64,000 bases of DNA from positions 1,550,001 through 1,614,000 of the forward strand of contig OZ253584.1 in NCBI GenBank assembly GCA_965263165.1, written 5' to 3'. Position 1 is the first letter of the stretch, and each line of letters begins with the position of its first letter. The notes beneath the pieces are model-generated. The model saw only the letters and a list, made by a program, of their open reading frames with translations, ran no database searches and was not told the DNA's origin. Position numbers and translations under genes: made by a program. Shown here in pieces: positions 9,070-19,628 of the stretch. This DNA comes from SAR202-VII-2 sp965263165 (GTDB lineage Bacteria; Chloroflexota; Dehalococcoidia; Lucifugimonadales; SAR202-VII-2).

Positions 9070-10260
9070 ATGCCCGCAGCCCTGGAAGGCATCACTGTCC
9101 TGGACCTGACCCGTACGCTGGCAGGCCCCTTCTGCACCATGCAGCTCGCCGATATGGGGGCCGAGGTCATCAAGGTGGAGGAGCCCACGCGCGGCGATGA
9201 AAGCCGGCACTGGGCGCCCTTTTGGAACGGCATTTCCTGCTACTACCTGGCGGCCAACCGGAACAAGAGAAGCATCGGCCTCAACCTCAAGCGGCCCGAG
9301 GCGGTGGACGTTGTGAAGCGCATCGCCGAGCGCGCCGATGTCCTCATCGAGTCCTACAGGGCGGGCGCTGTCGATGCCCTGGGCCTGAGCTACGAGGACG
9401 TCAAGGCCCTTAACCCAGGCATCATCTACTGCTCCGTGTCGGGCTACGGGCGAACCGGCCCCGCCCAGGACAAACCCGGCTACGACTTGATGCTCCAGGC
9501 CTATGGCGGCGTCATGAGCGTCACGGGCGAGCCCGGCCGCCAGCCCGTGCGCATCGGCTACTCCCTGGTGGATATCACCTGCGGCTGGATCGCCTACGCA
9601 GGCATTATGACGGCGCTGTTCCAGAGAGGGCGCACCGGGCGGGGCCAGCGAGTGGAAGCGTCGCTGCTGGAGGGGCAGATGGCGGCGTCCAGCTTCCACA
9701 CTATCAGCTACCTGGCCACCGGCCAAACCCCGGAACCGCTGGGCACAGCCCACCCGGCGCTGGCCCCCTATCAGATGTTCGCCACCAGCGACGGCTACTT
9801 CATTCTGGGCGTCGCTAACGACGGCCTTTGGGAGCGGTTTTGCAACGCCACCCGCCGGACGGACCTCCTCGGCGACCCCCGCTTCAAGACCAATCCACTG
9901 CGAGTGGAGCACCGCGGCGAGTTGATTGCCATCCTGTCCGGCATGTTTGCCGAGCGCGCCAGCAGCGAATGGATGACGCTCCTCGACGAGGCCGGTGTGC
10001 CCAATTCCCCCATCAACGACATTTCCACCCTGGTTGACGACCCTCAGGTCCAGGCGCGGGAGATGGTCATCCCGGCGCCGCACCCGGAGATACCGAACCT
10101 GCGGATGCCCGGCAGCCCCATCCGCATGGACGACAGTCCAGCGACCGTCCGCTATCACCCGCCCCGCCTGGGCGAGCACACGGACGAGGTCCTAGGTGAG
10201 CTTGGCTACACCGCAGAGGACGTAGCCCGCCTGCGGGAGGTGGGCGCGCTGGGAGCGTAA
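9070..10260 (+). CDS. CaiB/BaiF family (class III) CoA-transferase
   Basis: 396 residues, the usual length for class III CoA-transferases, which move CoA between carboxylic acids in the cytosol through mixed anhydride and aspartyl intermediates. The start 'LEGITVLDLTRTLAGPF', 'DMGAEVIKVEEP', 'NRNKRSIGLNLK' and 'KPGYDLMLQAYGG' (with the catalytic Asp) are diagnostic. Substrates in this family range from carnitine and bile acids to formate, succinate and mesaconate, and cannot be chosen here. A TACAAT -10-like box lies at 9031-9036 without an evident -35. A RidA gene follows after 135 bases. Confidence 0.9.
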   Translation: MPAALEGITVLDLTRTLAGPFCTMQLADMGAEVIKVEEPTRGDESRHWAPFWNGISCYYLAANRNKRSIGLNLKRPEAVDVVKRIAERADVLIESYRAGAVDALGLSYEDVKALNPGIIYCSVSGYGRTGPAQDKPGYDLMLQAYGGVMSVTGEPGRQPVRIGYSLVDITCGWIAYAGIMTALFQRGRTGRGQRVEASLLEGQMAASSFHTISYLATGQTPEPLGTAHPALAPYQMFATSDGYFILGVANDGLWERFCNATRRTDLLGDPRFKTNPLRVEHRGELIAILSGMFAERASSEWMTLLDEAGVPNSPINDISTLVDDPQVQAREMVIPAPHPEIPNLRMPGSPIRMDDSPATVRYHPPRLGEHTDEVLGELGYTAEDVARLREVGALGA

Positions 10261-10395
10261 GGCCCAGGTAGGCCTCATATCTCGGAGGGCGGCCATCGGC
10301 TGTCAGGAAGGCTTGTGGGCGGAGCGGGCGCACGCGCGGCATTCGCTCAAGAAAGAAGAGAAGGTGGGCGTACTACTCGGAAGGAGGACTGAATC

Positions 10396-10791
10396 ATGCC
10401 AAAGAACGCCATCAGCACCGATAGGGCTGCCCCGCCGGGCGGCGACTACTCACAGGGGTGGCAGGTGGAAGGCGCCCGGCTTGTGTTCACAGCAGGGCAG
10501 ACGTCCGTGGACCGCGACGGGAACATCGTGGGCGTGGGCGACATTGCCCTGCAGACCCGCACCGCCTTCGAGAACGTCCGTGGCATCCTCGAGGCGGCGG
10601 GGGCAAGCATGTCGGACATCGTGAAGATGACGGTCTATGTCACAAACGTTGCCGACTACATGGCCAATGCTGGTCACGTGCGAAAAGAGGTCTTCGCGCC
10701 CGACTTCCCGTCCAGCTCGCTCATCGGCGTTGCTGCCCTGGCCCGGCCGGAGTTCATGGTGGAGGTGGAGGCCATAGCGGCTGTGGGCTAG
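10396..10791 (+). CDS. RidA/YjgF/YER057c/UK114 family protein
   Basis: 131 residues, the normal size of a trimeric RidA protein. It shows 'F-T-A-G-Q-T-S-V-D-R-D-G', 'A-F-E-N-V-R-G-I-L-E-A-A-G-A-S' and the end 'E-V-E-A-I-A-A-V'. True RidA enzymes hydrolyse reactive enamine/imine intermediates from PLP enzymes; many paralogues have other deaminase roles, often in degradation pathways. The ribosome site GGAAGGAGG lies just upstream. Its stop codon overlaps the stop of the convergent MFS gene by 4 bases. Confidence 0.88.
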   Translation: MPKNAISTDRAAPPGGDYSQGWQVEGARLVFTAGQTSVDRDGNIVGVGDIALQTRTAFENVRGILEAAGASMSDIVKMTVYVTNVADYMANAGHVRKEVFAPDFPSSSLIGVAALARPEFMVEVEAIAAVG

Positions 10792-12029
10792 GAACTCTCT
10801 CCCTTGCTGGTAACTTCCTCGCCCGCCGTTTCCTCGGTCGCGCCGGGCGCCGCGCCAACCCAACGATAGAACAGTGGCGTTGCCAGGCCCACAGCCAGAA
10901 ACACCGCTGCCGCCACATACGTGGACTCCGCCAAACCGATGGCGTCAGCAATGGCGCCAAAGGCAACCGGGACCACCAGCATCCCCAGGGCCCACCCCAG
11001 CCCCACCACGGACATCGCCATCCCTCTTTGAGCCGGCGGGCTGTTTTCGGCGGCAATCACCGGATAGAAGATTCGAGAGATGCCGAAGGCGGCGCCCAGG
11101 ATGAAGGTCACCGCGGCAAGCGGCGCGGGGAAGCCCCCACTGAGCGGGGTCAGCGCGGTGAAGGCCGCCATGCCCAGAATGCACAGCGCAAAGATGGTTC
11201 TCTGCCCATAGCGCTTCATCATGCCGGCGAAAGCAAACCCCACCACCAAGAGGGCTGAAGAGTAGACTGCCCGGAGAATGCCAATCGCCGTCTCGTTGTA
11301 GCCGAATTCCTCCTGGAGCAGGGCGGGAAACGTGGAACCCAGCAGCGCCGAAGACATCGAGCTCATCAACGCCACCAGCACGCCCAGAAGTAGCATCCTG
11401 GAGGTTAGCAGGGCCGGCAACGGTGCCATGATCTCTTTCACCGTGCGGAGCGCCCCCTTGCGGGGAAGGCCAGGCATCATCGCACTGGCAACGAGGCCCG
11501 CACCGCAGAGACCGCTCGTCAACAGAAAGGCGGCCTCGAAGCTGACGGTTGCCACCGCTCCGGCCACCACCGAACCGAAGATCAGGCCCGCGCTCCCGTA
11601 CCCCAAGAACCGGCCGATGATTCCCCCGGCGTTCCCCTCGCTCATCCGGGTGCCGTAGGACTGGGACGCGTTCCAATACACCGCGCGCGACACGCCTATG
11701 AATACCTGCGCTCCCACCAGGGCCCAAAACGACGTGGCATAGGCGAACACGATGGCGCCCACCAACGGCGAAGCGAAGCTCACCCAGAGAATCGGGCGTT
11801 CTCCGAAGCGGTCGGAAAGGGCGCCCCCGAAGAGCCGCAGGCTAAGCTGGAATATGGCCTGCGCCGACACGATGGCGCCCATCGTCTTGAAGTCGAAGCC
11901 CAGGTGCAGGGCGTAGAGAGGCGCGAGTAGCGTCATCATGGCGAACGTGACGGAGTACATCACGGCCATGAAGTAAAACAGGGCCGCCACACGGTACTCG
12001 GATCGGGCGCCCTGGAAGCCCCACAACAT
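10788..12029 (-). CDS. MFS transporter
   Basis: 413 residues with about 12 hydrophobic segments, including the A-motif-like 'G-G-A-L-S-D-R-F-G-E-R' after helix 2. An upstream in-frame start at 12131 would lengthen it by 34 non-membrane residues; the ATG at 12029 (M-L-W-G-F) is preferred because the hydrophobic core starts soon after and because it leaves a 112-base divergent promoter region with rarA. Substrate unknown. The end overlaps ridA by 4 bases tail to tail. Confidence 0.8.
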   Translation of the reverse strand: MLWGFQGARSEYRVAALFYFMAVMYSVTFAMMTLLAPLYALHLGFDFKTMGAIVSAQAIFQLSLRLFGGALSDRFGERPILWVSFASPLVGAIVFAYATSFWALVGAQVFIGVSRAVYWNASQSYGTRMSEGNAGGIIGRFLGYGSAGLIFGSVVAGAVATVSFEAAFLLTSGLCGAGLVASAMMPGLPRKGALRTVKEIMAPLPALLTSRMLLLGVLVALMSSMSSALLGSTFPALLQEEFGYNETAIGILRAVYSSALLVVGFAFAGMMKRYGQRTIFALCILGMAAFTALTPLSGGFPAPLAAVTFILGAAFGISRIFYPVIAAENSPPAQRGMAMSVVGLGWALGMLVVPVAFGAIADAIGLAESTYVAAAVFLAVGLATPLFYRWVGAAPGATEETAGEEVTSKGESS

Positions 12030-12141
12030 GCTTCCAACGTCCAAAAGAGCCTCGAAGGGGGAGGGAAACTCAGCCAGCGCGCCTAATGTACCACACCCCC
12101 CTACCGGTCCCGCCGAGCTCTTGGAGTACAATGGGGCGGCT

Positions 12142-13491
12142 ATGGACCTGTTCGAAACGCAGCGCCGTCAGATTCAGCAGAGCCAGGCGCCCCTGGCAAC
12201 CCGCATGCGGCCCAGGACCCTAGACGAGTTCTTGGGCCAGAATCACATCTTGGGATCCGGGCGCGTGCTGCGCCAGGCCATTGAGGGGGATCGCACGCCG
12301 TCGATGGTGCTTTGGGGGCCGCCCGGCAGCGGCAAGACGTCGCTGGCTCACGTCATCGCCGGGGGCGCCAGCGCCTATTTCTCGTCCATCAGTGCCGTAA
12401 CCTCCGGGGTCGCAGACCTCCGCAGGGCCATTGACGAGGCGCGAGAACGGCTGGGCATGCATGGCCGGCGCACCATCCTCTTCATCGACGAGGTGCACCG
12501 GTTCAACAAGGCCCAGCAGGACGTCATCCTGCCCCACGTCGAGGACGGCGCCGTCATCTTCATCGGCGCAACCACCGAGAATCCTTCCTTCGAGGTCATC
12601 GCTCCGCTGCTGTCCCGTTGCCGCGTTTTCACACTGAACGGCCTCACCGGGGATGACCTGCGCAGCCTGGTAGAGCGGGCGCTGGCGGATGCAGATCGGG
12701 GCATCGGCGGGATGAACGCTGCCCTGGCTGACGACGCCCTGGACATGCTTGTGACGGCTGCCAACGGCGACGCCCGCATCGCCCTGAACGCCCTAGAGCT
12801 TGCGGTGGGCGTTACTCCGCCCGGCGAAGATGGCGCCCGCAATGTCCCGCTCGCCACGGTCCAGGATGCCCTGCAACAGCGCTCCCTGCTCTACGACAAG
12901 AAGGGCGCGGGGCACTATGACACCATTTCCGCCTTCATCAAGTCCGTGCGGGGGTCGGCCCCGGATGCCGCCGTTTACTGGCTGGCCAGGATGATCGAGG
13001 CAGGGGAAGACCCGATGTTCATCGCCCGCAGGTTGATTATCCTGGCGTCGGAAGACATTGGCCTGGCCGAGCCCCAGGCGCTGCCCTTGGCCGTCGCCTG
13101 CCAGCAGGCGGTCCATGTTGTGGGCCTCCCCGAAGGGGCGATTCCCCTCGCGGAAACGACCGTGTTCTTGGCCACCGCGCCCAAGAGCAATTCGGCGTAC
13201 ATGGCCTTACAGGCTGCCCGGGAGGACGCCCGCACAACCCGCAACGACCCCGTCCCGCTGCATATCCGAAACGCCCCGACGCCCCTCATGAAGGGGCTTG
13301 GCTATGGAGAAGGGTACAGATATTCCCACGACTATGAGGGGCACTTCGTTGAGCAGTCCTACCTGCCGGAGTCAATCCAGGGGAAGCGATACTACACCCC
13401 GAGCGAGCAGGGGTTCGAACAGAGCATAGCGGAACGTGTGCGGCGTTGGTGGGGACAACAATCAGGTGGCGTAGAGGAAGGCGACCGGTAG
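12142..13491 (+). CDS. rarA: Replication-associated recombination protein A (AAA+ ATPase)
   Basis: 449 residues with Walker A G-P-P-G-S-G-K-T, the Walker B/box 'L-F-I-D-E-V-H-R-F-N-K-A-Q-Q-D', and the sensor region 'G-A-T-T-E-N-P-S-F'. These match RarA/MgsA/WHIP, which acts on stalled replication forks with SSB. The C-terminal 'D-P-M-F-I-A-R-R-L-I...S-E-D-I-G-L-A' and 'Y-L-P-E-S-I-Q-G-K-R-Y-Y-T-P-S-E-Q-G-F-E' blocks are also family marks. An ATG at 12142 fits the family start; longer in-frame extensions overlap the divergent gene. A TACAAT box (12127-12132) lies 9 bases before the ATG, so the transcript may be nearly leaderless. Confidence 0.92.
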   Translation: MDLFETQRRQIQQSQAPLATRMRPRTLDEFLGQNHILGSGRVLRQAIEGDRTPSMVLWGPPGSGKTSLAHVIAGGASAYFSSISAVTSGVADLRRAIDEARERLGMHGRRTILFIDEVHRFNKAQQDVILPHVEDGAVIFIGATTENPSFEVIAPLLSRCRVFTLNGLTGDDLRSLVERALADADRGIGGMNAALADDALDMLVTAANGDARIALNALELAVGVTPPGEDGARNVPLATVQDALQQRSLLYDKKGAGHYDTISAFIKSVRGSAPDAAVYWLARMIEAGEDPMFIARRLIILASEDIGLAEPQALPLAVACQQAVHVVGLPEGAIPLAETTVFLATAPKSNSAYMALQAAREDARTTRNDPVPLHIRNAPTPLMKGLGYGEGYRYSHDYEGHFVEQSYLPESIQGKRYYTPSEQGFEQSIAERVRRWWGQQSGGVEEGDR

Positions 13492-13493
13492 AC

Positions 13494-13551
13494 GGCGTTG
13501 GCTCGCCGGCGAGTTCTGAGGATCCTGCCGGGACAGACGTGCGCCAACGCC
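13494..13551. terminator. Long inverted repeat between rarA and the 2-TM gene
   Basis: GGCGTTGGC (13494-13502) and GCCAACGCC (13543-13551) form a 9-bp perfect stem enclosing a second palindrome (TCGCCGGCGA). It lies between convergent genes and is followed by TTGATT. Likely a bidirectional terminator. Confidence 0.5.
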
Positions 13552-13555
13552 TTGA

Positions 13556-13924
13556 TTAGCGGCGGAGGCGTTTTGAATCGTCGTCGTCGATGGGGCGACC
13601 CCTCCAGCGTTTCTCCGATGTGTTCCCTGGTCTACCGATGAAGAACAGGGCGTACGCCACGAAGAAGAGGATCAGGGCCCCCCACACCAGCAGATGACTG
13701 AAGTCGCCTCCGGCTACACTGACAAGCAATGCGGCGAGCAACAGGGCGACGCTGACCAGGAAGAGCTTCCCGGAAGCCGAACGCCAGAAACCCCTCCCCC
13801 GGTTCAGATTGGCTTTGGGTAGGTTCCCTCCCCGTGGGCTGTGGTGTTTCTCGCTTTCCGGTACGGGCTTCTCTCCCGATGCCTCGAGGATTTCCTCAAT
13901 CTCGCGTTGATATTTGTTGGGCAT
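13556..13924 (-). CDS. Small two-helix membrane protein, hypothetical
   Basis: 122 residues: a charged cytosolic N-terminus starting M-P-N-K-Y-Q-R-E-I-E-E-I-L-E, two adjacent hydrophobic helices (about 73-91 and 95-110), and a basic/acidic tail 'R-G-R-P-I-D-D-D-D-S-K-R-L-R-R'. Many Chloroflexota encode similar 'Y-x-R-E-(I/V)-E-E-I-L' two-helix proteins of unknown role. The ATG at 13924 has a GGGGGGAG ribosome site 3 bases upstream and is preferred over the much longer open frame. The 300 bases upstream (13925-14224) hold no gene I can support. Confidence 0.6.
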   Translation of the reverse strand: MPNKYQREIEEILEASGEKPVPESEKHHSPRGGNLPKANLNRGRGFWRSASGKLFLVSVALLLAALLVSVAGGDFSHLLVWGALILFFVAYALFFIGRPGNTSEKRWRGRPIDDDDSKRLRR

Positions 13925-14224
13925 AGCTCCCCCCGGCAGGCCCCCCTGCCACCGTCCCCGATCGCTGTACTCTAATAGCAGCAACCAATGGCTGTCCCTT
14001 GTCTCAGTCAAGCGAGAGCGTCTCACGATAAACATACAACACCGCGGAGCGGAGTGGCAACGCCCAGAGCCTTGGCATTTCAGACGTTTTTCCTGGTTGC
14101 CTACGGGGTTGCTTGCGGCCATTGCTTATGGCGCCAGATCGCGGCCCCAAGTGCTCGCAGGGGTAAGCGGGCAGGAACACCCCTGCCGCCCCTCGATGAC
14201 GCTGGTCATTCGCGGCGTGGCGTC

Positions 14225-14783
14225 CTAGCCTTCGAAATCCTCCGCGAGGGCAGTGGCTGTCTCTTCTGAGAGAGTGCTTCGGAATGTGTAGTGGGGGTGC
14301 GCCACCGCCAGCTCCGCGCCACCCTGCCTCAGCGCTCCCTGGAGGTCCGCAGGGACGGTGAAGCGGACGTAGTGGACGGTGCTGGTGCGGTCCTCCTCGC
14401 TGCGTCCCTCCTCAGCCGCGGCTTGTATTGACTGGCCTCCAACGCGCAGGACAACTGAGTGCTCGATGTCCACAAGCCGCGGCAGCCAGGTCCGCAGCTC
14501 GTTGAGGTCCGCGATTTCAATGAACATCGTCGCTGAAAGCTGGCCGGCGCTGGGCAACATCTCGTTGTAGATGCCGATTTCTTCCAGGACTTTCTCCTCG
14601 CGGGTGATGCGCTCCGCCCGCAGCATTTCCTGTATCTGCCACCAGACCGTATCCCGGTTCTCGAATACGAAGCTCACGAAGGATCCTACGAACACCCGGC
14701 GGCGCTCCTTCAGCGCCATGATGAACGCCCGCTGCTCGCCCCGGATCTGCTCGTAGTCAGGAAGGGGCATAAGATCGCTGAGA

Positions 14784-14806
<23 letters not shown>
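14225..14806 (-). CDS. DUF3501 family protein
   Basis: 193 residues. The segment 'E-R-R-R-V-F-V-G-S-F-V-S-F-V-F-E-N-R-D-T-V' followed by 'W-W-Q-I-Q-E-M-L-R-A-E-R-I' and the later 'V-H-Y-V-R-F' are the conserved core of DUF3501. Proteins of this family usually sit beside rubrerythrin and Fe-S oxidoreductase genes in oxidative-stress loci. Here the gene overlaps the 3' end of katG by 23 bases on the same strand, so it is translated from the katG message. The biochemical function is unknown; peroxide or iron-related defence is suggested by context. Confidence 0.8.
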
Positions 14807-16916
<2,110 letters not shown>

Positions 16917-16983
16917 TTCGTCCCTCCATTCGGCAATCTGCTGGGTATCGCGCAGCCTTCTGGGACCGTGGCGCGCTTGCCAC

Positions 16984-17012
16984 ATGATAGCCTCAATCGT
17001 CGCCTTTTGGAA
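16984..17012 (-). promoter_or_regulatory. Possible katG promoter
   Basis: On the minus strand: TTCCAA (17012-17007), a 17-base spacer and TATCAT (16989-16984), about 68 bases before the katG ATG. The -10 is good, the -35 weak. It is close to the IS481-like left end (17034). Confidence 0.4.
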
Positions 17013-17033
17013 GCCTGTGTACTCGTTCAGTAC

Positions 17034-18073
17034 ATTAGTGACACTCGGCCTCCTTCCGCTGAGCTGACCATCGGGTGAGGAACTGGGCAGGGGTGAGATA
17101 GCCGAGGGCTTGGTGCGGCCGGACGGTGTTGTAGGTGCGCTCCCAGGCCAGGAGCTCGCGGTTCAGGGCGGCGATCTCCAAGGAGAAGGGGGTGACCTCA
17201 TAGAACTCCTCCGTGTGGGTGCGCTGGGCGCGCTCGACGCAGCCGTTCAGCTTGGGCGAGCGCGGGGCAAGACGAAGAGGCGGATGCCGCGGGCCTGGCA
17301 GGCGTCCTCGAAGGCGGCCTGGAACTCGGAGCCGCCGTCCACCTGGATGGCGCGGACGGGGAAGGGCATGCGGGCCACGAGCCGGTCGAGGAAGCCCGCG
17401 GCGGTGGTGGCTGTCGCGCGGGTGCGGGCTTCCAGCACGTCCCAGCGGGAGACGATGTCGCGGGCGGTGAAGTGTTTGAGCACGACGCCGGGCAGGGGGC
17501 GCACGTCCAGGGTGTCCACCTGGACGAGGTCGCCGGGTTGGTCCACGGCATACCCCTTCGGCTTGCGCACCGCATAGGGGCACCGGAACGCCCGCTTGCG
17601 GATGGAGATGGCCGCCAGGGGCGCCTCCCGCAGGACGCCGCGGGCCTTCAGCCGGGCGAGGATGCGCCCCACCATGGAGGTGGAGACGGTCCAGCCCGCG
17701 CGGCGGAGCACCACGGCAAGCTTGTCCTTGCCCCACCGGGGGTACTGCTCCCGGACGTGGAGCACTGCGAGGGCGAACTCCCGTCCCTAGGTGGGCTGGC
17801 GTAGCCGGCGGGGCCGCCGCCCGCGTGCTTCCAGGCTGGCGAGCCGGTCGGAGTCGTAGCGGCGTTTCCAGCGGTAGAAGGTCTGCCGGGTGATGCCGAA
17901 GTGCCGGCAGGTGAGGGAGGCGTTCTGGCCGTGGGAGTGGTAGTAGTCCATCCACGCCAGTCGGACGCGGGCCGCTCTGCTCAGGGCTGCGCCGGTGTGG
18001 GCTAACCTGCGTGCTTGGGGCACGTTCCCATTCACGATTCGCATGGCTGACACTGTAACCCAGTGTCACTGAT
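17034..18073 (-). mobile_element. IS481-like insertion sequence, degenerate
   Basis: About 1040 bases bounded by imperfect inverted repeats: ATTAGTGACACTCGG (17034-17048) against the reverse complement of 18059-18073, matching at 13 of 15 positions with the 9-base core AGTGACACT identical. The transposase stop codon lies inside the left repeat. I could not identify a target duplication. It separates katG from a signal peptidase gene and is inactive because its transposase is broken. Confidence 0.6.
17035..18053 (-). pseudogene. IS481-family transposase, one nonsense codon and one frameshift
   Basis: The N-terminal helix-turn-helix part (18053-17790; T-R-Q-T-F-Y-R-W-K-R-R-Y-D) is interrupted by a TAG at 17787-17789, after which the same frame continues with 'Y-P-R-W-G-K-D-K-L' and the integrase core. 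At a C-run (17263-17266 on the plus strand as GGGG) one base seems missing: the frame moves from '...R-L-F-V-L-P' to 'P-R-S-P-K-L-N-G-C-V-E-R', continuing to the stop at 17035. With the shift repaired the catalytic D (V-D-T-L-D), D (Q-V-D-G-G-S-E-F) and E (N-G-C-V-E-R) of the DDE domain are all present. Two lesions argue for a decayed copy rather than one sequencing error. Confidence 0.75.
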
Positions 18074-18121
18074 CTATCCGAACGAGAACGGAGTGGTGAG
18101 GCGGCGTTCAGTCCGACCCGC

Positions 18122-18610
18122 TCAGTCCAACCACGGCGCCGATTCGGCGCTGTGCACCCTGCCTCGCGTTCGCCAGGGGAAGTACCGCAGCCACACTCGT
18201 CCTGCCACCCTGGCCGCGGCAACCGGGCCTTCCTGCCGGCTGTCCACGCTTGCCGGGCGGTTGTCGCCCATCAGGAAGTAGTGGCCGTCCGGCGTCCGCC
18301 AGCCGCCGCCCCGTTCCGCCGGAGCGATATCCGGCCTCGTGGCGTAGGGCTCATTCAGGCGTCGTCCATTGATGAAAACGCCGCCCTCGGATAGCTCAAC
18401 CCTTTCACCCGGCAGACCGATGATGCGTTTCAGAGTGTAGGCGGCGGTGGTTGGGTCGACCGCAACGACGATCGCGCCTCGTTGCAATGGCCTGCCTCCC
18501 AGCCGGAGCGCGATAACGTGGTCCCCAGGCGCGAGGGCCGGTTCCATACTCGCGCCCGCGACCTTGAAGCGGGCGAGCGGCAGCGTGATCAGCGCTTGGA
18601 GAGGGCCCAT
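18122..18610 (-). CDS. lepB: Signal peptidase I (S26 family)
   Basis: 162 residues, shorter than typical LepB. It has the Ser nucleophile motif G-A-S-M-E-P-A-L (Ser21), the Lys motif Y-T-L-K-R-I-I-G-L-P-G (about 59-69) and the box 'M-G-D-N-R-P-A-S-V-D-S-R'. These three boxes identify signal peptidase I, which cleaves secretory signal peptides at the outer face of the membrane. The N-terminal stretch 'L-Q-A-L-I-T-L-P-L-A' before the Ser is too short and polar for a standard membrane anchor, so membrane attachment may be weak or the start may be mis-set. It could also be a specialised paralogue for one substrate. It stands alone between an IS and a hairpin. Confidence 0.85.
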   Translation of the reverse strand: MGPLQALITLPLARFKVAGASMEPALAPGDHVIALRLGGRPLQRGAIVVAVDPTTAAYTLKRIIGLPGERVELSEGGVFINGRRLNEPYATRPDIAPAERGGGWRTPDGHYFLMGDNRPASVDSRQEGPVAAARVAGRVWLRYFPWRTRGRVHSAESAPWLD

Positions 18611-18651
18611 GCGGCCTCGAGGACGCTTCGGTGGGGGTGGGAGGGGAAATG

Positions 18652-18687
18652 AGAAGGGAAGGTGAAGCTGTTCTCACCTTCCCTTCT
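18652..18687. terminator. Perfect 14-bp hairpin upstream of lepB
   Basis: AGAAGGGAAGGTGA (18652-18665) and its exact reverse complement (18674-18687) are separated by 8 bases. Located between the small membrane-peptide gene and lepB on the minus strand. It probably ends the upstream transcript, though no U-run follows. Confidence 0.5.
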
Positions 18688-18791
18688 TGGCAAGGCCCGC
18701 TGGCAACTCAAGGGCAATGCGGCCTATGGATGATGCTGCTCTTGAGGAGACTGTTTCTTGCCGTCTCCTTGCGGGGTTCGGCAGCCTCCTC

Positions 18792-18893
18792 TTACGACAC
18801 GGCGACGTAAATGCGAATCCCCACGACGATGACGACGAGGATGACGACCCCGGAAACGAGAGTTCCGGTGATGCTGTCCAGGGGGTTTTTCAT
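18792..18893 (-). CDS. 33-residue single-helix membrane peptide
   Basis: On the minus strand an ATG at 18893 follows the strong ribosome site GAAGGAGCAGC. The frame runs 33 codons to TAA at 18794-18792. The peptide starts M-K-N-P-L-D-S-I-T-G-T-L-V-S-G, then a solid Val/Ile-rich hydrophobic helix (V-V-I-L-V-V-I-V-V-G-I) and a short R-I-Y-V-A-V-S tail. It lies 34 bases downstream of the urate-oxidase-N-like membrane gene, and a 14-bp hairpin follows, so the two probably form an operon. A small subunit or stabiliser of that membrane protein is a reasonable inference; no homologue is known to me. Confidence 0.6.
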   Translation of the reverse strand: MKNPLDSITGTLVSGVVILVVIVVGIRIYVAVS

Positions 18894-18927
18894 TGCTGCT
18901 CCTTCTCGTACGCTTTCGGAATGCGTC

Positions 18928-19449
18928 CTAGGACCAGATGCTGGGGAGGTGGATAGCGCCCACCATGAAGAAGAGCATGGGGACGGACAACATGGTGTTT
19001 GTCCTTGAGGCTAGGGCTGCTGTCCGCGCCCACCGTGGTTGGTTGGGGGGGGCGGGGACGCCCTCGGTGGCGGTGGCGGTTGTTGCAGCGATGATCTTCT
19101 TCTGGTTGGGCCAGATGATGAACCAGACGTTGGCGGCCATGATGATGCCCAGCGTGCCGCCAATGGTTATGGACTTGAACCGGGCCGAGTCCACGTAGCC
19201 ATCCATCTCTATGGATGCGGCGACGACGAACGCCAGTCCAAAGAGGACGGTGGCTAGGGCGGACCAACGGAACCAAAGGAGGGCGCGGGGCACGAGAATT
19301 TGAACGGCGTTGCTCCGCGCCGGGGCCTCCATTTTGGGAAAGGAGGGGGTCTGGACGAAGTTGAAGTAGTAGAGAAGGCCGATCCACGTTATCCCTGAGA
19401 AGATATGTCCAAGCCGAGCAAGGCCGTAGTAGATCTCCCAACCATCCAT
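18928..19449 (-). CDS. Urate oxidase N-terminal-domain (PuuD-like) membrane protein
   Basis: 173 residues with about four membrane helices. The start 'L-G-H-I-F-S-G-I-T-W-I-G-L-L-Y-Y-F-N-F-V-Q' and the end 'T-N-T-M-L-S-V-P-M-L-F-F-M-V-G-A-I-H' resemble the membrane domain of PuuD urate hydroxylase, but it is less than half that length and lacks the C-terminal cytochrome c domain. The conserved His residues in helices 1 and 4 could ligate haem. Short stand-alone members are common in Chloroflexota and Actinobacteria and have no proven urate activity. No purine-degradation genes are near. A 33-residue membrane peptide follows in the same direction. Confidence 0.65.
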   Translation of the reverse strand: MDGWEIYYGLARLGHIFSGITWIGLLYYFNFVQTPSFPKMEAPARSNAVQILVPRALLWFRWSALATVLFGLAFVVAASIEMDGYVDSARFKSITIGGTLGIIMAANVWFIIWPNQKKIIAATTATATEGVPAPPNQPRWARTAALASRTNTMLSVPMLFFMVGAIHLPSIWS

Positions 19450-19628
19450 AGTTATACCTCTGGCTCAGGTTGTGGTAACGGTAGGATGGTGTATCGCGTC
19501 TTGGTGTTTGTCAAGCCCATGGCTTTGCAATCGGCGCCCAGACCTAGGGAATCCCTGAACAAGCTGTAGGGGACGCACTGCGATTCAAGCGCATGCTAGA
19601 GGATTGCCAGCCTCTTTCCCCCCAACTG

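Noticed and set aside
8230..10179. Long open frame on the minus strand (649 codons) opposite the MFS and CaiB genes
   Set aside because: Codons mirror the GC-rich third positions of two clearly recognised plus-strand genes; no family motif or ribosome site.
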